Assembly (NCBI GenBank): GCA_002286715.1
Contig: NSJX01000067.1
Location: 62,001 to 126,000, forward strand
Origin: Dentipellis sp. KUC8613
Taxonomy: Eukaryota; Basidiomycota; Agaricomycetes; Russulales; Hericiaceae
DNA: 64,000 nucleotides
Direction: 5' to 3'
The notes beneath the pieces were generated by a model. That model saw nothing but the letters and a program-made list of their open reading frames with translations. It did not search any database and was not told the origin of the DNA. Within the stretch, counting starts at the first letter, position 1. The number at the start of each line of letters is the position of its first letter. Below are positions 47,325 through 58,411 of this stretch, piece by piece. Made by a program: the position numbers and the translations under genes.

Positions 47325-49124
47325 ATGTCCTCCAACGACGTGTACAACTTTGCTGGAAACGGGTCAGTTCGTTCGTTCGTCGATCGCGTCGTTACCTAAT
47401 AAGCTCTTTGTCGCCGTTCCTTACGCTCATCCTCAGCCCCAACGCTGGCTCTGAGCAAATGATATACCCGTACGCGCTTCTGTTCATCTCTTCGTTGTGT
47501 CCACCTCACTAAAGGGATCTCTCACAGCGAGCTCAGTCTCTCCCCCGGTCCCGAGCTGGAGCTGTATCCGCCCGGCCTCGACTTTGGCTTCGGCAACAAT
47601 CTTCCGATGAACAACGTAGAGATGCAGCCCGGCTGGCCGCAGTTCGACAACGCGAACGTCATGCACGTCGAGTAGGTCGCGTAGCGTCTTTGCGCCATCG
47701 CTCCTTCTCACATCACCCGAATTTGTTCAGCGAGGTGCTCCCGGGCATGTTGAGCCACCCCGAGACGGCGATGAGCCACCCACATGGCCCGATGCCTTTC
47801 CACGGACCCCAGAGCCTTCTTTTCTCCGGCAACAATGTCGTCTGGCCTTTTGAGGAGAGTGGTCAGTACACTGGCATTGCTTCGTGAGTCACTTCGCGTT
47901 GCTCGACGCGTATACACGATGTTTATCGCTCTGCGGATACAGAAACGCGTCGAACGCGCATTTCCAGCAGCAGGCTGCTCTCGGAATGCCGTCTGCCCCA
48001 TACGCCTTCGGGTATGGGTACGTTTCGCGACGTCTCGTATTGTATCTGGAGCGATGCCGCTGACATCTGCCCTAGCGGATTGGAGTCCTCGCCAGAGCCG
48101 ATGTTGGCATCTCAGCTGTTCCAAACGACGACCACGTTTCGATCAGTCGACGCGCGCCACCGTCAGGAACAGGAACAGCTCGTGCCTCCCCCTCCACCCC
48201 AGCCAACCACGATCCCCCTCCCCGATATGTCCGTCTTCCAGGCAGTCCACACGCTGACCCATCCGGAGTCCTTTCACGCGGCTATCTACCCTCAGTCCTT
48301 CGCGACACCGTCACAGTTCCAGCTGCCCTATGCCCCATTCCCGGCCCATCCGGAAGCGCAAAACCTCCCGCCCGCGATGTCCACTCCCGCATCGGCGATC
48401 ACGCCCCTGCCTACTCCTCTTTTTGAGGACAACGCCACCTTGTACCCGTCGAGCGTTGCGACCACTCCCGAAATGTCGTTGGTGCCCGAGCTGCAGGCGG
48501 ACCCTCAGAAGGCACGCGTAGTCTCTCCAAGTGCCCGCGCGATAGCGGAAATGCTGCCGGTGGTCCCAGGTTGGATACACGTTTCAGTTCACGACCACAT
48601 GAAGGTAGCATGCGAGCTCCCCGGGAATTGCGGCATGGGACTCGGCAGGTCGCGCACGGACTGCGCTGAACACCTCAAGGAGGTGCATAGCGACTTGCGG
48701 CACTATTACATGCGCGGCGGTAAGATTTTCTACAAGTGCCACTGGCCGGGCTGCGAAGGCGACAAGAATGGCGTAGCTTTGTACAGCTACTCGAGCTTGG
48801 AGACCCTCTTCCGGCGGTTGTATGAACGCCTCGCGCGGCACGTGCTTGAGCCGCACTGCAAGTTCAACCAGGCCATGTGTACACATTGCGAGAATGTTAT
48901 CGCCCGGGCCGGTGCATGCAGGGTTACAAGGCATAGGCACGAGGGTGCCTGTGCCAGGAAACGTGGTAGCGCTGTCGAGGTTGTCGAGAGCGCGGAGAAG
49001 GGAAAGAAGGCCCCAAGTAAGGGCGCAAATGCCGAGACTGGTGGGATCCGGAGTGAGTAGAGTCTTGTACCATTCCGTTACAGTAGTCGCTAACAACGCT
49101 TCAGAGCGTCCCCGCCGCAAGTGA
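47325..49124 (+). CDS. Cys/His-rich putative zinc-finger protein
   Basis: Starts at 47325 (MSSNDVYNFAGNG) and ends at TGA 49122-49124. The first exons are tiny: 38 nt (47325-47362), about 34 nt near 47437-47470, then several of about 70-150 nt, before one large exon (about 48076-49055) and a last exon encoding KRPRRK. The N-terminal two thirds are Pro/Gln/Ser-rich and acidic, like an activation domain. The C-terminal third is rich in Cys and His: CELPGNCGMGLGRSRTDCAE with HLKEVH, then KCHWPGCEGDKNGV, HVLEPHCKFNQAMCTHCENV and CRVTRHRHEGAC. This suggests tandem degenerate C2H2-like fingers. A basic end may act as a nuclear signal. A transcription-factor role is inferred. Confidence 0.7.
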
Positions 49125-50194
49125 AGCAAATCCTTACCTATACGATCGACCAGTCACGACCCGACGCCACCTGTTTCGTCTCCTTCGCAGATAATCACCG
49201 GAAGACTGCCGCTCTTTTTGAAAACTCGTCTCCATTTTCTGTCCTTCCCGTTTGCTCGATTTCGATTCTCATCCTGGTGTTATTTATCTGTATCGATACC
49301 GCACACTGTAGCCTTTTCTCCTGGTTCGGCAGCTCTCCCCTTTCACATTTTACCCCTCCATGATATAGGTATACGTAACCCAAATCTTCCTCTTCTGCAA
49401 TGTTTGTATCACTTTCCATCCATGCGCAGGCTTCGCGTCGTCACGACTTTTCCTTTCCTAGGCCTATAGATACTACCCATCCTCCTTCCTTGTTCAACCT
49501 ACCTAATAAACTGCTTCCCGCCGTACCCTGGGGCCCCTTTGTCTCGCTTGAGCCTCCGCGCCCACTCATATAGCAAAAGCAGACCACGCCTTTGTCTCGC
49601 CAAAGGCGGCGCAGCCTAGAAGTCCTCCACACCACGACGTGTGGACATGCGACTCGGCACCACGGCCGCGTTGCCAGGTTGACGCTCCGACTCCGTCTGA
49701 TTGGCTGGCCGTAAGCGGGGCTGCAAATCTGCTCCCGGGCCGACACTGGATGCTGGCCACGCCGCCAGCTCGTCCTTGCCTAATGCCTCAACTGCATGCT
49801 GTGAACACGCACATAACCGTGACTCCCTTTTGCCCAGCCGCCCCGCATCGTGTCGCTATTGCAGTGCGTTCAAATTCGTTCCGAGCGCTTTCGAGGTGAT
49901 GGCGTCAATACCCCTGGCTAGAAGTTCCAGGTAAGTCGCTGGTGGCCGGTGACCCGATGACTAGTCACCGACACCGACACCGCGTATGTGCGTGCGGATT
50001 GGCGCTGTGTGCTGCACACAAGTGTGCACAGCGCTTGGGAGCTGTGATTGTTACTCAGCGTCTACCGCGTACTCTTTATATTCCCTCTGACGCCAGGGAA
50101 CGCAAGTTTCATTGGGCATAGATCTCTTCCTGTCTTCGCCCTCAACCTCACCCTCAACCTCACCCTCACCACTACCTTCGTCCAAGCGGAAGCC
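49125..50194. other. Intergenic region upstream of the AMP-binding gene
   Basis: About 1.07 kb. An inverted repeat-like GTGTGCTGCACACAAGTGTGC occurs near 50007-50027 in spirit (overlapping GTGCACAC-type words). CCTCAACCTCA repeats at about 50138-50170 sit just before the start codon. No gene seen. Confidence 0.4.
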
Positions 50195-53141
50195 ATGTCG
50201 CAGGAGCAGCAGTCCCAGCCTGTGTGGACGCCGAAGCGCACGTTTGCGGAATGCAGAGCGATCCTGACCGCGCCCGGGATGCCGTTCGAGCTCGAGGAGA
50301 AACTCGTGCACGGGCGTCTGCTCACGGTGTACAAGCACATGGAGCCGGTACGTCCCTTTCTTGCCCTCTCCTCTTAAATTTGCTCGTGACTCGGTGAACT
50401 TGCAATTGGATGTACTGCAGAATCTGCGCAGCTACTTTCTCAAGTTCACGACCGCGTATGCGCAGAGGGAATACATCGTCTACGAGCGCGAGCGCTACAC
50501 ATACGCGCAGGTCCGCGCGCAGGCGGAGCAGCTCGCCGATACGTTCTGGGAAACCTACGGCGTGCGCAAAGGTGACCGCGGTAAGCACCCATTCCCACCA
50601 CGCACCATCTCATCACCTTCCATCCATCCGCCACCACACCATGTTCCCATCCCCAAGCGCCCTAGGGCCCAGCGTCAGACATTATCACGAACACGAACAC
50701 TGACACATCACGACAGCCGCAATCATCACGCGCAACATCCCCGAGGCGATCCTCGCCTTCTGGGCGCTCGCGCTCCTCGGCGCCGTCCCGACGTTCGTCA
50801 ACGCGTGGCAGCGCCCCGACGGCCTCGCGCACTGCATCCGCCTCACCGCGCCGAAGCTGCTCGTCCTCGACGCCGAGCGCGCGGCGGTCCTGCTCCCGCA
50901 ACTGCCCACGCTGCTCGCGGACCTGCGTCTCGCCGGCGTCGTCGTCGCGCGGCACGAGGGCCCGTTCCCCGCATCCTGGGCCGCGCCCGCATCTGCGCCC
51001 GTGCGCACCTGGGCGAGCCTCTTCGCCGGCGAACAAGGGATAAGCAAGGGTACGTGGAAGACCGCCCCCGCGGCGCACCCGGACGACCCGGCCGCGATCC
51101 TGTTCACGTCCGGGACGACCGCGCGCCCGCGCGCGGTGCTCACCTCGCAGCGCGCGTTCCTGTCCAACACGTACAGCGGCGTGTACCTCGGGCTGCTCAG
51201 CCGCCTGCGCGACGGGCACGGCCTGCCTGCGCCTGGCAGCGCGCCGCCGCCGGCCACGGGCTTTTTGATGACGGCGCCGTTGTTCCATGTCGCGGGGATT
51301 GCGACGAATGTGGTGAGTTTTGTGTTTTGGGCTTTTTGGGTATTTTTTTTTTTGGGAGGAGGGGATTCAGAGGTTTGAGAGGAGGGGTGGTAATGGGTTG
51401 CTTTGCAGATGACGAATATGTTTCGCGGGAATAAGATCGTGCTGCTGCGCAAGGTACGCATATTTCTCTCGCACTGAGTATCTGCGTAACTCAGACACTG
51501 CACCGTGACCAGTGGGACGTCGAACAGGGTGCGCATCCACTCCCCCTTTTATAATTATACCACTTACAACGCGTCACCGGCCCCTGCAGCCGCACGCCTC
51601 AGCGTAGCCGAAAACGTCACCGAGACGTCCGCCGTTCCCGCGCTGCTCCTCGACATGCTGCGCTCGCGCGCGTTCGCGGGCCGCATCGGCCTGCTGGGCG
51701 CGACGTCCGCCGCCGCGCCGATGCCCCCGCATATGAAGCGCGACTTTGGGCAGGCGTTTCCGCGCGCGGCGCTGTGAGTGCCTTTTCCCTTCGTTCTGGA
51801 TGGTGCGGGTGTGGGTAAGTATGTATATGCTGATGACGGATGTGAAATGTAGGATTCATGTGTACGGCCTCACAGAGACGTCCGCGATCGTTACCGCTAC
51901 CGTCGGTGCGTATCCTCGTCCAGCTGTTCCCTATATATTGTACTCACCTCAGTGCATGCAGGGGGCGATTACCTCCTCCGGCCCACCACCGCGTGCGTCC
52001 CGTCCCTGCCCGCCCTCTCTTGCACTGGTCTGGATGATTACTGACGCGTTGAGGACGAGCAGCGGCCGCCCGCCGCCCGTGACGCAGGTGGCCATCGTCG
52101 ACCCCGAGACGCTCACCGTCCTCCCGCCCGATCGTGTTGGTGAAATCTGGGTGTACGCTCTCCTCCCTTCCCTTCCCTTCCCCTCCCCCCTTTCCCCCTC
52201 GTTCTTCCTCCACCCCTCTTCCGCTGACCCACCGATATTGAACGCTGACAGCCGCGGCGCGAACGTGATGACGTGCTACTACAACGACCCGCGTGCGTCT
52301 CTCCCTTCCCCCCTCCCTTCCTTGTCCACTCTCGCTCGGTGGGAACGCTGGCTGACAAAGGGCGCGTTGGGGAAAACAGAGGCGACGGACGCGGCGGTGA
52401 CGCGCGACGGGTGGTTCCGCACGGGCGATCTGGGGGCGTTGGATGCGGACGGGTTTCTGTACATCAAGGATCGGCGTGCGTCCCTCCCTCCCTCTTCCTC
52501 CCCCCCTCTCGTTACCCCCCGCTAACCCCAACCGCGGACATGCGCAGTGAAAGACATGATCATCCGCGGCGGGGAGAACATCGTAAGTCCTCTCACCACG
52601 CGCCCATCGGGAGGAACAAAAGCTAACTGTGTACTATGTGGCGGGCAGCACTCGACGCAGATCGAAAACGCGCTCTACGCAGACGCGCGCGTGCTCGAGG
52701 CGGCCGCGGTCGGCGTGCCCGACGCGCGGCTCGGCGAGCTGCCCGCGGCCGTCGTGCGCGTTGCCGGTGGAGTCGGGGTGCGCGAGGCCGAGCTTGTTGA
52801 GGGCGCGGCAGAGAGGTGCGTTTCGCGTTTCCGACTTTTGCTCGTGGTGATGAGGGAGGGAATGCTGATGGTTGAATGCTGGATGTCGATATTGGGTTCC
52901 CGGCTGCGCTAGGTTGCCGAAGTACGCGGTGCCGGTGATGGTTGTGGTCGTGGAGGACGCGCTGGGTGAGTGGTTTGACTTTTTTGGGAGGGTGGGGTGG
53001 GGCTGATTAGGTGTGGGTGCTGGTGGGGTAGAACGCAATGCTGCGGGGAAGGTGGATAAGCAGGCGTTGAGGCGGGTTGCGAGGGAGGAGTGGGAGCGGC
53101 GCGGGCGGGTGGGGGTGGAGAAGACGAAGGGTAAGCTGTGA
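50195..53141 (+). CDS. AMP-binding acyl-CoA synthetase/ligase
   Basis: Starts at 50195 (MSQEQQSQPVWTPKR) and ends at TGA 53139-53141, with more than a dozen exons. The adenylation fold is clear: ILFTSGTTARPRAVLTSQ (P-loop), FLMTAPLFHVAGIATN, GATSAAAPMP, IHVYGLTETSAI (motif with TE), GWFRTGDLGALDADGFLYI plus KDR, DMIIRGGENI, and the C-terminal AAGKVDKQALRR with the catalytic Lys. Enzymes of this group activate a carboxylic acid with ATP and load it on CoA. Oddly, the P-loop has ARPRAV instead of the usual GxPKGV. Small exons in the middle (WDVEQ, GDYLLRPTT) were placed from frame only. The C-terminus (VGVEKTKGKL) is basic; no clear peroxisomal SKL. Substrate is unknown. Confidence 0.88.
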
Positions 53142-53524
53142 GGTTTGCGCCTGCGTGTGGGGCATAGATGTTGAATTTCGGGTTGATGGGCTGTTGGTTG
53201 GCGGGAACGGGCTGCTTCTCTTGGTTTATAGTTGTTAATTATTGTAATTGTATTCCGGAAACTGGAAGGATACAACAAATACTAGACGTGATCCTCGGTC
53301 CTCTGCCGTGGTACGACCATCCTGAGAGCGAGAATTCGTGGTGTACTGTACCCCAGGATGAAGCACACAACCGAACCTAGTTGCTCAAGTTTCGAGTCGT
53401 GGGTGGGGCATCGGGCAGACGTACGATGACACGCATAATACATATGCATCCGAGACGAGCCAAACGCGAATATACGGAAACACGCTGCAACCACGCGCGC
53501 CCGCCTGCTCATCGTTTGTCAAAC
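53142..53524. other. Convergent region between the ligase and Tfb5
   Basis: About 380 bp between two stop codons. Nothing beyond 3' UTR sequence is seen. Confidence 0.5.
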
Positions 53525-53911
53525 CTACTCCAAGCTATACGTGTTCTTCTCCAGCTGCCACATGCAACACATCAACATCGACGTCGCACGCAAACCTATT
53601 ATGAGAGAAGAAGCGAACGCACCTCCGCCTCGAGCTCCTTGAGCACGCGGTACTCCTCGTCCGCCTTGATGACGATGTGGAACTCGTCCAGGTCCTCGAT
53701 GATGAAGCTGTACTTCTCGTTCATCGTCAGCAGGATCTGCTTCACTGCCGAATCGCTGTGCAGTATCCGGTCAGTACTCAGCGCTCGTCAGCCGTGCGTA
53801 TGCCTGCGGAGAGCAACGGACCAGGTGAGAAGGACACCTATATCAGAATATTCAATACAGTCAATGTTTCCACAGAAACACGGGCCAGGACTCACCGCGA
53901 ATGGCCCGCAT
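53525..53911 (-). CDS. TFB5: TFIIH subunit Tfb5 (TTDA/GTF2H5), four exons with two 16-nt exons
   Basis: Not visible as one ORF. Exons on the - strand are 53911-53896 (16 nt), 53837-53822 (16 nt), 53755-53623 (133 nt) and 53554-53525 (30 nt), with GT/AG borders. They give 64 residues: MRAIRG, VLLTC, DSAVKQILLTMNEKYSFIIE, DLDEFHIVIKADEEYRVL, KELEAE, then LEKNTYSLE. This matches the small TTDA/Tfb5 protein in length (about 65-72 residues) and in the K.ILL..NEK..F.IEDLD core. Tfb5 stabilises Tfb2 and stimulates the Ssl2/XPB ATPase in TFIIH, for transcription and nucleotide excision repair. Without the last intron the frame would end RSLLLS at 53599; the spliced ending fits the family better. Confidence 0.88.
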
Positions 53912-54038
53912 GCTGTCCTACACCTCGTACTGGTACTGGCAAACCACACGGCGGGGCGAACGGCGCGCGGCGCGTCTGGATTATAGCAACTACTTCTCAC
54001 GCATTACGTCATTGGGCGCACGGGCCCCACGTGCGCCC

Positions 54039-54045
54039 TATAAAG
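54039..54045 (+). promoter_or_regulatory. TATA box with inverted CCAAT upstream
   Basis: TATAAAG, preceded by ATTGG (inverted CCAAT) about 28 nt upstream and followed by a long CT-rich stretch (54055-54105), the layout of a strongly used fungal promoter. It points to the + strand, but the nearest annotated start there is 1.4 kb away. Confidence 0.5.
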
Positions 54046-55120
54046 TTTTGTCGCGTCCTCGTCTTCCTCTTCTCCTCGTTCTTCTCTCTTCGTCTCTTCT
54101 GTTGCTTATTGTGAGTTGTCTATTTCTTTTTTGTGGGTTTCGGTTTCTGTCTTTTGCTGTGATGACTTCATTCTCTTCCCCGTCCTACACGACCATGCCG
54201 AGGAATAGAGGTGTCCGTTCGCAACGGACACGCGTCCTTCGGGGCGCTAGTGTACTTGCCAGTGCCATTTCGTCTGAGCTTTCTCCTTTTCATTCCATCC
54301 TTCCATCGATTTTCGCTTACAACCTCTCCTCCAGGTCTTCTCCTTCCTCTTCTCTCCGCTCAATTGATCTTTCACTACCGTGAGTCTCTGTTTCATTCTA
54401 CACTCCATTCCCAACGCTCGCGCGGCTCGTATGATGAAAAAACGCCGAAATTCGCAGTTTCCACTCTAGCGCCCTCCTGCGGGAGTACTCCCCCAACGCC
54501 GACCGTCTATAATCCCCCCCGGAACCGTTGAACCCATTGACGCGACTGGGCGTGGGCCGCCGTTTTTTTTTGGGCGGTGCGCTGGGCGCAAGGCGGGGGT
54601 CGGCGTGATGCGAGTTGAAACGACCTTCCTATGGATGTCTGATCCTTTCGAGCGCGAGCGCGGCTTTTGATCGAGAAGATGAATGTGACGCTGATAGTCT
54701 TGCTTTCTGCTCCTAGGTCTTGTTCACGAGCTTTGTATTGGGTGCTTCATGTGTAGTATAGTTTCCTGTGCAATGCCATCTGCTTTCGTTTCGATGTTGT
54801 CTTGCATTTTTCGCGATGAGTGCAGTATGAAAAATGCGTTTGGAGGACATTTTCTGCTCCTTTCATTGGCCGCTCATTCACATGTGTCCATATCCGCGGC
54901 ATCGGCCACGGTCCACCGTGTCCGCGTCGCAGCGACCCGGGATTCAGATCGCGGGATCCGTGAGTCCATGAGCGTTTCCCTCTCCCTCCGTCCTTGCCCC
55001 GCCCTCGCGCCCCGACTCTCCAGAAATTTGCGCGCATCGTTCGCCCGATCGCTCATCGCGCCCCCGAAGTCCAAAGCCAAGATGCCGCTCCCCGCCGTCC
55101 CGAGCACCGCGTACGTACTT

Positions 55121-55165
55121 TCCCATCCCATCTCGTCCCATCCCATCTCGTCCCATCCCATCGCG
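55121..55165 (+). repeat. 15-nt tandem repeat, three copies
   Basis: Unit TCCCATCCCATCTCG at 55121-55135 and 55136-55150 is exact; the third copy (55151-55165) differs by one base (TCGCG). Confidence 0.85.
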
Positions 55166-55460
55166 TCCAGCGCCAGAGGTCGTGGTGCGGCTCCACACCA
55201 CATTGCCTCCACGCGCGCCGCAGGGGCCCGCTCGACTGGCCCATCGTGTATATAACGCACACAGCACCTGCACCTGCATCTACAGCCATACTAACATCCG
55301 TTTCTGTTCGCATTATCACCTGCATACCACTCACATCTGCATCGACATCGACATCTGCATCCGCCCCTTAAACTTTCACCCTCGCCGAACCCATCGCCGA
55401 ACCCGTCTCCCTCCCCGTCATATCTGAAATTAAATTTAACAAAATCGACGATAATACGCA

Positions 55461-57051
55461 ATGACCGTCCCGCTCGCCAGCACCCCCGTCAGCCCCGCGC
55501 CCATGCGCCCCTCGCCGTCGACCACGCTCTCCGCGCTCGCGTCGCAGACGGCGCTCGCGCCGCCGCCCGCTGTGCAGCCAGGTCTGTCCTTGCCCTCCCG
55601 TTCCCTGTCCTCCCAGCGGTGTTCTCACGTATATCCATGGCCACCCTTTCGCTTCATGTCGTCGAAATGCATTCCGTACTTCGCGTTGATGTGACGCACA
55701 CTGGCACGCAGTGGAGAAGAAGCTGAGCGTGATCGAGGCGTCGAAGCGCCTCGCAGCGTGGACCGCCGTCGACAAGCACATCCGTCCGGAACACAAGGCG
55801 AGTCTGCGCTCTGCTTCCCCCGCCGCGCTCCCCTCATTTCGATTCCGGTCCGCGTGCAGGTTATCGGCATCGGCTCGGGCTCGACGGTGCCGTACGTCGT
55901 GGAGCGCATCATCGCGCAGGGCGAGGACGTGAACCGCGATCGCGTGTTTCTGCCCACTGGTGCGTCCCGCTCTCTGCCCTATGCTGCAACTTCATGATAT
56001 TGATGGAAACTCGGTGCTGGTTATTGATGTTGACGTTGATGGTGGTATTGGTATTGGTGCGGGTGTCGGCGGGACGCAGGCTTCCAGTCGAAAGAGCTCA
56101 TCGTGAAGGGCAACCTCCGGCTGGGCGACGTGGACCAGTATCCTGTTATTGATGTCACGATCGACGGCGCGGACGAGTGAGTGCGCCTCCCCTCCCCCTC
56201 CCTCCCTGTCTTGCCTGAGGGTGTTGATCGCGATGTGATGTGCGTGTGCGGATTAGGGTCGACGCGGACTTGAACTGCATCAAGGGCGGCGGCGCGTGCC
56301 ATCTGCGCGAGAAGGTGCTTGCGGAGGCGGCTGTGACGTGTGTTCTTTTTTCATTTTGTGTTAGTGAGAGAGCTGATGGGCTTGGTGTGGGTGTGGGTGT
56401 GGTGTAGGTTTGTTGTTGTCGCGGACTACCGTAAGAATTCTGAGGTGCTCGCTACGAACGTGCGTCCGCCTCCCTCCTCCCTGCCATTTATCTCATCCTC
56501 ATCACTCTATACGCCGACGCAGTACAAGAAAGGCGTCCCGATCGAAGTCGCGCCCTTCGCGTACGCGAAGCTGCTCCAGAACCTGCACAACCTCGGCTCG
56601 CCCGCCGCCGCGCTCCGCATGGCCACGCAGAAGGCGGGCCCCGTCGTGTCGGACAACGGCAACTTTGTCATCGACGCGCCGTTCCCCGAGGAGCAGATGC
56701 GCGACCCGTATACGGTGCGTGCGTCCGCCCTTCTTTCCCTTTCCCTCGCCCCTCCTTTTCGATATCCCTGCTCCCGCTCCATACCATCCCATCCCATACC
56801 ATCCCACCTCGCCTTCGAGCTCTTCGCATTACGATCTTCTATCACACACCGGACACACGCTGACGCGGAGGCGCACACACACACAGCTGCTGACGAAGAT
56901 CAAGATGCTGACGGGCGTCGTCGAGGTCGGGCTCTTCTGCCACATGGTCAAGGCCGCGTACTTCGGCAACGAGGACGGCAGCGTCACCGTCAAGTGGGAC
57001 ACCGGCAGCGTGCACCAGGTCGACAAGCCTGTGTCGCCCGAGATCGCGTGA
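55461..57051 (+). CDS. RKI1: Ribose-5-phosphate isomerase A
   Basis: Starts at 55461 (MTVPLASTPVSPAPM) and ends at TGA 57049-57051; about nine exons. Family blocks in order: VIEASKRLAAWTAVDKHI, VIGIGSGSTVPYVVERIIAQ, VIDVTIDGADEVDADLN, CIKGGGACHLREKVLAEAAV (with the catalytic Glu), FVVVADYRKNSEVL, VPIEVAPFAYAKLLQNL, VVSDNGNFVIDAPF and MLTGVVEVGLFCHMVKAAYF. RpiA interconverts ribose-5-phosphate and ribulose-5-phosphate in the pentose phosphate pathway. The first 40 residues are Pro/Ser/Ala-rich and outside the family core. Some fungal isomerases start shorter, so an alternative first exon is possible. Confidence 0.93.
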
Positions 57052-57572
57052 GGTCGTCGCTCGAGAGCGCGGGAGCCTGCGTCACTTGAGAGCGCGCGGG
57101 CAGGTGGAATGAAGAGGAGGGGGTGCGCTGATATAATAGATGGGTGGCGGAGGGACTGGGGATCTACTAAATAGAGAGGAATGGATGCAGTGTATGCTAG
57201 GTGTATGCTTTGGAGTAGATAAATAGTGGGTGATACACTCTATAGCGTGGGGATTGCTGGATGGGTGAGTGAAAGCGGGTGCGGGTGGTAAGGCTGGTTT
57301 GCGAGTACGGTCGGGAACGTGGGGTGTGCGAGATGCTCTTCGAGACGTTAGAGAAATGAACACAGGAAAAACACACCTGAGTCCTGGAGCTGCAGATGAG
57401 GCGAATCGAGTGCACGTCCATAGCTGCGAATGCGAATGCCATCCTTGCCTCAAGTCGGGTCCGAAAGACTCCAAGCTCAAGTGCAAGCTGGCGAATGGCA
57501 GACAGTCAAAGCAATGCGTATTGAATACCCAACATCAGCATCTACGGTCAATAATCCGCTCCATGTCCACGT
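57052..57572. other. Convergent intergenic region
   Basis: About 520 bp between stop codons of the isomerase (+) and NDUFA2 (-) genes. Nothing but probable 3' UTRs is seen. Confidence 0.5.
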
Positions 57573-58020
57573 CTAGCTCGAGCCCAGCAGCTGCGCGATG
57601 CGCGACGACACGTCCGCGGACGAGAGCCCGTCGAGCTCGACGTGCTTCTCCGCGCCGCGCTCTGTATCCCAGGCGAAGACACCGACAGCGACAAGACAGG
57701 TCAGTGGTGTAGGTGGTAGATAGGACGGGGGAGACGCACCGAAGCGCGCAAACGCACGCGCGGGCGTGCCCGTCGCCTCGCGGATGAGCACCGGGAGGTC
57801 CGGGTTGTGCTGCTTGAGCGTCGGGTAGTGCGATGCGATAAATTCTCTGTGTGCGGTACGAACAGAATCCGAATGAGCACATTGAGCACTAGGAATTAGT
57901 CGGAAATTGAGGCGGGAAGAGGGAGGGTGCTGACCGTGTGCCGGCGGACGCGGGGCCGGACTGCGAGCAGAGGATGCGAATTTCGCGGAGGGCGGGGGAG
58001 AACGCGCGGGCGAAGGACAT
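57573..58020 (-). CDS. NADH:ubiquinone oxidoreductase subunit NDUFA2 (CI-B8)
   Basis: Three exons from ATG 58020 to TAG 57573-57575 give about 94 residues. It shows the L51/S25/CI-B8 thioredoxin-like fold: ALREIRILCSQSGPASAGTR, then EFIASHYPTLKQHNPDLPVL with IREATGTPARAFARF, then ERGAEKHVELDGLSSADVSS and a short LLGSS end. Human NDUFA2 has the same LREIRIHLCQ.SPAS.GTR.F start and an IRE block. It is an accessory subunit of the matrix arm of complex I. It is divergent from Rax1 with 391 bp between start codons. Confidence 0.92.
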
Positions 58021-58411
58021 GATTTGGGCGGGGCGGGGGTGCGTGCGCCGGGAGGGTCGGTGTAGGGCCTCTGGTTGACGAGCTCGAGGTGGACTCGGAC
58101 GCGGCTCGGGATGTGACGGCGTCACGAAAATCGTGATTTTACTCAGCCTTGCAACAGAATTTGTTCGTCATTTACTCAAGGATCTCTTCGAAGCGACTGT
58201 ATTGCTACACTCTACGAACAGACAGATCTCTGATTTTTATTCTGATTTGTCAGAGACAGATGAAGCTCGCAAGCGTGACCTCCACGCAGAGCCTGTGACC
58301 GAATGGCTGGAAAGAGCGCTTAGTCAGCATTTGTTCGTTGACAACGCCTTGCACATCGTGTCTGCCGTCGAGCATCCGCGTGTCCACCACTGCTCGACGC
58401 CGACGACCACC
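58021..58411. promoter_or_regulatory. Divergent promoter region, NDUFA2 and Rax1
   Basis: 391 bp between start codons. The Rax1 frame is open back to an ATG at 58133, but that stretch is unlike the family; it is taken as leader. No known site assigned. Confidence 0.4.

Larger units (their letters stand above)
53912..55460. other. Long divergent intergenic region, probably transcribed
   Basis: About 1.55 kb between Tfb5 (-) and ribose-5-phosphate isomerase (+). It holds a TATA box with a CT-rich leader (see 54039), a short ORF at 54161-54383 with no known motif, and an ORF from ATG 54968 that resembles a mitochondrial presequence and runs through a 15-nt tandem repeat. CATCTGCATC-like repeats lie near 55335-55365. 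Confidence 0.45.

Noticed and set aside
58133..58411. Upstream in-frame extension of Rax1 from ATG 58133
   Set aside because: The extra residues are unlike the family and lie in the divergent promoter; the MDNDQQ start at 58412 leads straight into the expected N-terminus.
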